A stretch of 64,000 bases of DNA, taken from Pseudomonas benzenivorans (GTDB lineage Bacteria; Pseudomonadota; Gammaproteobacteria; Pseudomonadales; Pseudomonadaceae). Shown piece by piece: positions 58,313 to 64,000 of this stretch; positions within the stretch are counted from its first letter, which is position 1; each line of letters opens with the position of its first letter. Below the pieces are notes generated by a model. That model was not told where the DNA came from and searched no databases. It worked only from the letters and a program-made list of their open reading frames with translations. The DNA is taken from positions 1,984,001-2,048,000 of the forward strand of contig NZ_CP137892.1 of NCBI RefSeq assembly GCF_033547155.1, read 5' to 3'. A program made the translations under genes and the position numbers.

Positions 58313-58328
58313 TTGACCCGCTGGTCAG
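58313..58328. promoter_or_regulatory. RutR-type operator 2 (xdhA)
   Basis: TTGACC-CGCT-GGTCAG, identical in both half-sites to the azgA box at 50578. Confidence 0.7.
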
Positions 58329-58610
58329 GAGGTTGTCATGCGATTCGGTTATGAGGCGAACCGCGCGCGCTGGATCTAGTTAGAGGCTAGCCCGTTCCAT
58401 GACGCTGACCTCCGAATCCGAGGGGCGGGCCGAGCCGGGCCGGCGGTGCAGTCGGGTGTCAGGGTGCGCGCGTCCGTCCCTTCGTGCCATTGGCCACCGG
58501 GCGCCCTGTGCTACACTCGCGCCCCGCGCCAGCCTCTCCAGCGCCGGCACGGCGGGGCTATGGCGTCGTTATCGTCTGCCCCGCAAGGTCCATGGAGCCC
58601 AAGGAAAATC

Positions 58611-59270
58611 ATGACGTTCAAGGCCTCGGACAGCCTCGCCGAACAGATCGCCCATTACCTCGCGGAACGCATCATTCGTGGTGAGATGAAGGCGTGCGAG
58701 CGGATTCAGGAGCAGAAGGTCACCCAGGCGCTCAACGTCAGCCGCGGTTCGGTGCGCGAGGCCTTGCTGATACTCGAGCGCCGTCACCTGGTGGTGATCC
58801 TGCCGCGCCGCGGCGCCCAGGTCAGCGAACTGACGCCGCACAAGGTCAAGAGCCTGTATGCCTTGGTCATGGAGCTGTATATCCTCCTGGCCCGCGCCGT
58901 GGCCGACGGCTGGCGAGACGACGGCGACCTCGCGCCTTTCCTGGCCATCCAGCAGCGGCTGATGGAGAGCCAGCGCAACGAGGACATAGACGCCTTCGTC
59001 GAGCACAGCTTCGATGTCATGCGCCTGGCCTTTCCCTTCGCCGACAACCCCTATCTGCAGGAAACCGTGGAGAACCTGCTGCCGGCGATCAGCCGCACCT
59101 ATCACCTGGCGCTGGAACGGCGCAAAGGCGAGATGGCGCAGTTTCTCGAGATATTCGCCCAGTTGCTGCAGGCGATAGTCGAGCGCGATCACGGGCGCGC
59201 CCGCGAGCTGCTGCTCGGCTACGGCGAGCACAACTGCCAACTGGTCCTGGCGACCCTGGCCGAGCGTTAA
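58611..59270 (+). CDS. GntR-family (FCD domain) regulator next to smc
   Basis: 219 residues. Start at 58611 behind AAGGA; longer in-frame starts lack a ribosome site. The winged helix is RIQEQKVTQALNVSRGSVREALLILERR, followed by an FCD helical domain. It begins divergent from xdhA but ends only three bases before smc, so it probably drives or shares the smc transcript. Whether it regulates xdhA is unknown; the known P. aeruginosa orthologue (PA1526 position) has no assigned role that I recall. Confidence 0.87.
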   Translation: MTFKASDSLAEQIAHYLAERIIRGEMKACERIQEQKVTQALNVSRGSVREALLILERRHLVVILPRRGAQVSELTPHKVKSLYALVMELYILLARAVADGWRDDGDLAPFLAIQQRLMESQRNEDIDAFVEHSFDVMRLAFPFADNPYLQETVENLLPAISRTYHLALERRKGEMAQFLEIFAQLLQAIVERDHGRARELLLGYGEHNCQLVLATLAER

Positions 59271-59273
59271 CCC

Positions 59274-62200
59274 ATGCGCCTGAAGTGCATCAAGCTGGCC
59301 GGCTTCAAGTCCTTCGTCGACCCGACCACCGTGAGCTTTCCGAGCAACATGGCGGCGGTGGTGGGGCCCAATGGCTGCGGCAAGTCCAATATCATCGACG
59401 CCGTTCGCTGGGTGATGGGCGAAAGTTCGGCGAAGAACCTCCGGGGCGAGTCGATGACCGACGTCATCTTCAACGGCTCCAACACACGCAAGCCGGTGAC
59501 CCAGGCCAGCATCGAACTGGTCTTCGACAACTCCGATGCCACCCTGGTGGGCGAATACGCCGGCTATAACGAGATTTCCATCCGCCGCCGGGTGACCCGC
59601 GACAGCCAGAACACCTATTTCCTCAACGGCACCAAGTGCCGTCGCCGCGACATCACCGACATCTTCCTGGGTACCGGCCTGGGCCCGCGCAGCTACTCGA
59701 TCATCGAGCAGGGCATGATCAGCAAGCTGATCGAGGCCAAGCCCGAGGACCTGCGCAACTTCATCGAGGAGGCCGCCGGCATCTCCAAGTACAAGGAGCG
59801 CCGCCGCGAGACCGAGAACCGCATCCGCCGCACCCACGAGAACCTGGCCCGCCTGACCGACCTGCGCGAGGAGCTGGAGCGCCAGCTCGAGCGCCTGCAG
59901 CGCCAGGCCCAGGCGGCGGAGAAGTACCAGCAGTACAAGGCCGAGGAGCGACAGCTCAAGGCCCAGCTCACCGCTCTGCGCTGGCAGGCGCTGAACGAGC
60001 AGGTGGGCCAACGCGAGGCGGTGATCGGCAATCAGGAGGTCAGTTTCGAGGCGCTGGTCGCCGAGCAGCGCAATGCCGATGCCAGCATCGAGCGCCTGCG
60101 CGACGGTCACCACGAGCTCTCCGAGCGCTTCAACCTGGTGCAGGGGCGTTTCTATTCGGTCGGCGGCGATATCGCCCGCATCGAGCAGAGCATCCAGCAC
60201 GGCCAGCAGCGCCTGCGCCAGCTGCAGGACGATCTGCGCGAGGCCGAGCGGGCGCGCCAGGAGACCGAGTCGCACCTGGGGCACGACCGCACCCTGCTGG
60301 CCACCCTGGGCGAAGAGCTGGCCATGCTCGAACCCGAGCAGGAGCTGAGCAGCGCCGCCGCCGAAGAGGCCGCCGCGGCCCTGGAGGAGGCCGAGAGCGC
60401 CATGCACGGCTGGCAGGAGCAGTGGGACGGCTTCAATCAGCGCAGCGCCGAGCCGCGCCGCCAGGCCGAGGTGCAGCAGTCGCGCATCCAGCAGCTGGAG
60501 CAGAGCCTGGAGCGTCTGGCCGAACGCCAGCGGCGCCTGGGCGACGAATTGCAGCAGCTGGTCGCCGACCCCGAAGACGCGGCGATCATCGAACTGGGCG
60601 AGCAGATCGCCGCCGCCGAGCTGGAGCAGGAGCAGCTGCAGGCGGACGAGCAGCAGCAGGCCGAGCGCCTGCAGCAGTTGCGCGATGAATTGCAGCAGAC
60701 CGGTCAGGCGCAACAGCAGGCCCAGGGCGAGCTGCAGCGCCTGCAGGGGCGCCTGGCTTCGCTGGAAGCCTTGCAGCAGGCGGCGCTCGATCCGGGGGCG
60801 GGGGCTGTGGACTGGCTGCGCGAGCAGCAGCTGAGCGAGCGCCCGCGCCTGGCCGAGGGCTTGCGGGTCGAGCCGGGCTGGGAGCTGGCGGTGGAAACCG
60901 TGCTCGGCGCCGACCTGCAGGCGGTGTTGCTGGACGACTTCGCCGGTCTGGATTTCACCGGCCTGAGCCAGGGCGAGCTGCGCCTGGTCAGCTCCGCTGC
61001 CGGTACGGCCAGGATGGCCGGCAGCCTGCTGGACAAGGTCGAGGCGAGCGTCGACCTGGCGCCCTGGCTGGCCAGGGTCAGGTCGGTGGCGTCCCTGGAG
61101 GAGGCTCTGGCGGGGCGGGCGGCGCTGGCCGAGGGCGAGAGCCTGGTCAGTCGCGACGGCTACTGGGTCGGCCGGCACTTTCTGCGGGTGCGCCGCGCCG
61201 GCGAGGCGGAGAGTGGCGTGCTGGCCCGTGGCCAGGAGCTGGAGCGCCTGGGGCGGGAGCGCGACGAGCGTGAGGCCGCCCTGGAGCTGCTCGACGAGCG
61301 CCTGCTGGCGCTGCGCGATACCCAGCGCCAGCAGGAGGAGCGCCGCGAACAGCAACGCCGCCAGCTGCAGGAGCGCACCCGTGCGCTAGGCGAACTCAAG
61401 GCCCTGCTGTCTGCGGGCCAGGCCAAGGCCGAGCAGCTTACCCTGCGTCGCCGCCGGCTCGAGGGTGAACAGGCCGAACAGGCCGAGCAGCGCGAGTTGG
61501 AGCAGGAGCAATTGGGCGAGGCACGGCTGCAGCTGCAGGACGCCCTGGACGCCATGGCCCTCGACAACGAGCAGCGCGAGACCCTGCTGGCCAGCCGCGA
61601 CGCCCTGCGCGAGCGGCTCGATCGCGTGCGTCAGGAGGCGCGTCAACACAAGGATCATGCCCACCAGCTGGCCGTGCGCCTGGGCTCCCTGCGAGCCCAG
61701 CACGACTCCACCCGCCAGGCCCTGGAGCGCCTGGAGCTGCAGGCCGAGCGCCTGCACGAGAAGCGCGAGCAGCTCAGTCTCAACCTGGAGGAGGGCGAGG
61801 CACCGCTGGAGGAGCTGCGCCTCAAGCTCGAGGAGCTGCTCGAGCGCCGTCTGGGCGTGGAGGAGGAGCTCAAGCACGCCCGCCTGGCCCTGGAGGACGC
61901 CGACCGTGAACTGCGCGACGCGGAAAAGCGCCGCAGCCAGGCCGAACAGCAAGCCCAGCTGCTGCGTGGTCAGCTCGAACAGCAGCGCCTGGAGTGGCAG
62001 TCGCTGAACGTGCGGCGCAAGGCCCTGCAGGATCAGCTGGCCGAGGACAGTTACGACCTGCACGGCGTGCTCGCCAGCCTGCCCATGGAGGCCAGCGAGC
62101 AGGCCTGGGAGGAGGAGCTGGAGCGCCTCGCCGGGCGCATTCAGCGCCTGGGGCCGATCAACCTGGCGGCCATCGACGAGTACCAGCAGCAGTCCGAGCG

Positions 62201-62762
62201 CAAGCGCTACCTGGATGCCCAGGACGCCGACCTGGTCGAGGCCCTGGATACCCTGGAAAACGTCATCCGCAAGATCGACAAGGAAACCCGCAACCGCTTC
62301 AAGGAGACCTTCGATCAGATCAACTCTGGCCTGCAGACCCTGTTCCCCAAGGTGTTCGGCGGGGGCAATGCCTACCTGGAGCTCACCGGCGAAGACCTGC
62401 TGGACACCGGCGTGACCATCATGGCGCGGCCGCCGGGCAAGAAGAACAGCACCATCCACCTGCTGTCGGGCGGCGAGAAGGCGCTGACCGCGCTGGCCCT
62501 GGTGTTCGCCATCTTCCAGCTCAACCCGGCGCCGTTCTGCATGCTCGACGAGGTGGATGCGCCGCTGGACGACGCCAACGTCGGCCGTTATGCCCGTTTG
62601 GTCAAGGAAATGTCGGAGAAGGTGCAGTTCATCTATATCACCCACAACAAGATCGCCATGGAGATGGCCGATCAGCTGATGGGCGTTACCATGCACGAGC
62701 CGGGGTGCTCGCGCCTGGTGGCGGTGGATGTGGAGGAGGCGTTGGCCATGGTCGAGGCCTGA
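59274..62762 (+). CDS. smc: Chromosome partition protein SMC
   Basis: 1162 residues, standard length. Walker A is GPNGCGKSN at residues 31-39, the signature motif is LLSGGEKAL near residue 1065 and Walker B is MLDEVDAPLDDANV near residue 1090. Two long coiled coils (about 170-500 and 660-1010, rich in Glu, Gln, Arg and Leu) flank a hinge at about 510-650. SMC dimers hold and compact sister chromosomes with ScpAB. Pseudomonas uses SMC, often together with MksB. It starts three bases after the regulator stop. Confidence 0.97.
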   Translation: MRLKCIKLAGFKSFVDPTTVSFPSNMAAVVGPNGCGKSNIIDAVRWVMGESSAKNLRGESMTDVIFNGSNTRKPVTQASIELVFDNSDATLVGEYAGYNEISIRRRVTRDSQNTYFLNGTKCRRRDITDIFLGTGLGPRSYSIIEQGMISKLIEAKPEDLRNFIEEAAGISKYKERRRETENRIRRTHENLARLTDLREELERQLERLQRQAQAAEKYQQYKAEERQLKAQLTALRWQALNEQVGQREAVIGNQEVSFEALVAEQRNADASIERLRDGHHELSERFNLVQGRFYSVGGDIARIEQSIQHGQQRLRQLQDDLREAERARQETESHLGHDRTLLATLGEELAMLEPEQELSSAAAEEAAAALEEAESAMHGWQEQWDGFNQRSAEPRRQAEVQQSRIQQLEQSLERLAERQRRLGDELQQLVADPEDAAIIELGEQIAAAELEQEQLQADEQQQAERLQQLRDELQQTGQAQQQAQGELQRLQGRLASLEALQQAALDPGAGAVDWLREQQLSERPRLAEGLRVEPGWELAVETVLGADLQAVLLDDFAGLDFTGLSQGELRLVSSAAGTARMAGSLLDKVEASVDLAPWLARVRSVASLEEALAGRAALAEGESLVSRDGYWVGRHFLRVRRAGEAESGVLARGQELERLGRERDEREAALELLDERLLALRDTQRQQEERREQQRRQLQERTRALGELKALLSAGQAKAEQLTLRRRRLEGEQAEQAEQRELEQEQLGEARLQLQDALDAMALDNEQRETLLASRDALRERLDRVRQEARQHKDHAHQLAVRLGSLRAQHDSTRQALERLELQAERLHEKREQLSLNLEEGEAPLEELRLKLEELLERRLGVEEELKHARLALEDADRELRDAEKRRSQAEQQAQLLRGQLEQQRLEWQSLNVRRKALQDQLAEDSYDLHGVLASLPMEASEQAWEEELERLAGRIQRLGPINLAAIDEYQQQSERKRYLDAQDADLVEALDTLENVIRKIDKETRNRFKETFDQINSGLQTLFPKVFGGGNAYLELTGEDLLDTGVTIMARPPGKKNSTIHLLSGGEKALTALALVFAIFQLNPAPFCMLDEVDAPLDDANVGRYARLVKEMSEKVQFIYITHNKIAMEMADQLMGVTMHEPGCSRLVAVDVEEALAMVEA

Positions 62763-62981
62763 GAAGGCTGGGCGTGCAACAATCGCGCTGCACGGCCAGC
62801 TGTTATAACGACCTGTCGGCTGTGTAAAGTTGCCTTTCGTCGTGCTAGCTTATTGCGCACTTTTATCGCACGTGGAAAACGCCTGACAGAACATGGAGTT
62901 GGCGCCGCGTTTCAAGGTCATCGAAGTAAGGGCGGGATGCTCTTTTTTACGTAGAAAATTCATTAGGGGTCAGGGTATTTC

Positions 62982-63809
62982 ATGGAATTCGGTCTGCGCG
63001 AGTGGCTGATCGTCATCGGTATCATCGTCATTGCCGGCATCTTGTTCGATGGCTGGCGGCGCATGCGTGGCGGTAAGGGCAAGTTGAAATTCAAGCTCGA
63101 CCGGAGCATGGCCGGCGGAGTGGACGATGAGGGCGATCCCGATCTGCTCGGCCCGCCACGGGTCGTTCAGCGTCAGCAGGAGCCTTCGCTGGACGAGCAC
63201 GACCTGCCGGCCATGAGCGCCCGTGAGTCGAGTCGGCGCCGCTCCAACGAGCCGCGCCAGGGTGACCTGAATCTGGACCTGGACGAGCCGGTGCCGACCC
63301 TGCTCAGCCCCGTCGACCAGGGGGCCCCGGAGGCCCATAACGGCGCCAAGAAAAACGTCGGCAAAGAGCCGGCGGCGGTGGAAGAAGTCCTGGTGATCAA
63401 CGTGGTCGCCCGGGATGATGGAGGGTTCAAGGGCCCGGCCCTGTTGCAGAACATCCTCGAGAGCGGCCTGCGCTTCGGCGAAATGGACATCTTCCATCGT
63501 CACGAGAGCATGGCCGGCAACGGCGAGGTGCTGTTCTCCATGGCCAACGCGCTCAAGCCAGGCACTTTCGATCTGGACGATATCGAGGGTTTCAGCACCC
63601 GCGCAGTGAGCTTCTTCCTCGGCCTGCCGGGGCCGCGCCACCCGAAGCAGGCGTTCGACGTGATGGTCGCCGCCGCGCGCAAGTTGGCTCACGAGCTGAA
63701 CGGCGAATTGAAGGACGACCAGCGCAGCGTGATGACTGCCCAGACCATCGAACACTACCGCCAGCGCATCGTCGAGTTCGAGCGCAAGCAGTTGACCGGT
63801 AAACGCTAA
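62982..63809 (+). CDS. zipA: Cell division protein ZipA
   Basis: 275 residues. One N-terminal membrane anchor ([21 protein letters not shown]), a charged and proline-containing linker to about residue 130, then the C-terminal FtsZ-binding domain ([20 protein letters not shown]...). It tethers FtsZ to the membrane. The 219 bases after smc (62763-62981) hold no gene and presumably a promoter. Confidence 0.95.
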   Translation: MEFGLREWLIVIGIIVIAGILFDGWRRMRGGKGKLKFKLDRSMAGGVDDEGDPDLLGPPRVVQRQQEPSLDEHDLPAMSARESSRRRSNEPRQGDLNLDLDEPVPTLLSPVDQGAPEAHNGAKKNVGKEPAAVEEVLVINVVARDDGGFKGPALLQNILESGLRFGEMDIFHRHESMAGNGEVLFSMANALKPGTFDLDDIEGFSTRAVSFFLGLPGPRHPKQAFDVMVAAARKLAHELNGELKDDQRSVMTAQTIEHYRQRIVEFERKQLTGKR

Positions 63810-63826
63810 GTAGCAATTGTGTCGCG

Positions 63827-63852
63827 AAAAGAGCAGCCCAGGCTGCTCTTTT
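63827..63852. terminator. Terminator after zipA
   Basis: AAAAGAGCAGCC / GGCTGCTCTTTT with a two-base loop. It lies only 20 bases before ligA, so read-through or a promoter within it must serve ligA. Confidence 0.88.
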
Positions 63853-63871
63853 CGTTTGAGAGATGAGCCCC

Positions 63872-64000
63872 ATGACCGACGCCGCCCCCTCCGCCCAGAG
63901 TGCCGCCAAACGCATCGCCCAGTTGCGCAGCGAGCTGGATGAGCACAACTACCGCTACCACGTGCTCGACGAGCCGAGCATTCCGGATGCCGAGTACGAC
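63872..64000 (+). CDS. ligA: NAD+-dependent DNA ligase, 5' end only
   Basis: The 43 visible codons, [20 protein letters not shown]... ending [19 protein letters not shown], match the start of LigA domain Ia, whose Y-x-Y-x-V-x-D...DAEYD motif is diagnostic. LigA seals nicks during replication using NAD+. The gene continues past base 64000. ATG at 63872 is chosen over 63863 because GAGAG is nine bases before it. Confidence 0.93.
   Translation, partial: MTDAAPSAQSAAKRIAQLRSELDEHNYRYHVLDEPSIPDAEYD

Larger units (their letters stand above)
58179..58610. promoter_or_regulatory. 432-base divergent control region of xdhA and the 58611 regulator gene
   Basis: No gene is visible. Two RutR-type boxes (58290 and 58313) are placed 23 bases apart, close to two helical turns, so dimers could bind side by side. 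No TTGTATACAA palindrome is present here. The right half (58380-58600) is GC-rich with only the AAGGA ribosome site of the regulator. Confidence 0.65.

Noticed and set aside
58299..58319. GGGTCAA-N7-TTGACCC read as a separate palindrome before xdhA
   Set aside because: It is explained by the right half of one RutR-type box and the left half of the next; treating it as a third site would count the same bases twice.

Overview
The window is chromosomal DNA of a Pseudomonas (sensu lato, gamma-proteobacterium). It is GC-rich, with short intergenic gaps. The gene order in long blocks matches what I recall of P. aeruginosa: the phh cluster (PA0870-PA0873 region), acsA-aotJQMOP-argR (PA0887-PA0893 region), and pyk-gcl-purine-xdh-smc-zipA-ligA (PA1498-PA1529 region). 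A bifunctional glucosylglycerol-phosphate synthase/phosphatase at the left edge points to a salt-tolerant species rather than P. aeruginosa itself. No rRNA, tRNA, CRISPR array, prophage or intact insertion sequence is visible.

Layout. 1-5.0 kb: ggpPS (3' end of the gene lies outside), an MFS transporter and a DUF2254 membrane protein. 5.0-9.3 kb: phenylalanine hydroxylase operon phhABC with its divergent regulator phhR. 9.4-12.3 kb: an unnamed membrane protein and acetyl-CoA synthetase. 12.6-18.0 kb: arginine/ornithine ABC uptake operon ending in argR. 18.1-19.5 kb: a voltage-gated K+ channel and a cupin. 19.5-21.2 kb: a decayed stretch holding the wreck of an alanine/glycine:cation symporter. 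21.2-25.2 kb: the poorly understood four-gene Anbu operon (circularly permuted ATP-grasp, alpha-E, transglutaminase-like, Anbu proteasome-like peptidase). 25.2-26.1 kb: urea transporter.

26.3-58.2 kb is a large purine-catabolism region. Guanine deaminase and xanthine dehydrogenase (xdhABC, guaD) lead to urate. Urate is opened by membrane-bound PuuD with its own cytochrome c domain, HiuH and UraD to allantoin. PuuE, Alc and AllA take this to glyoxylate plus urea. Gcl, Hyi, GlxR, glycerate kinase (TtuD) and PykA carry glyoxylate to pyruvate. Supporting genes are a Tsx-like outer membrane channel, two purine permeases (UraA/UacT type and AzgA type), an additional moaA for molybdopterin, an orphan periplasmic binding protein, a dCache chemoreceptor and two regulators. 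The far right carries a GntR regulator, smc, zipA and the start of ligA.

The main result of reading the non-coding DNA is that two different operator palindromes recur in the promoters of the dispersed purine operons. One is TTGTATACAA, which fits an FCD-type GntR protein and also lies in front of the cluster's own GntR gene. The other is (C/T)TGAC(C/T)-N4-GGTCA(A/G), very close to the E. coli RutR box, and the cluster encodes a clear RutR homologue. Several promoters carry both, so the region reads as a two-regulator purine regulon. The other system worth attention is the Anbu operon, whose substrate and chemistry are unknown.
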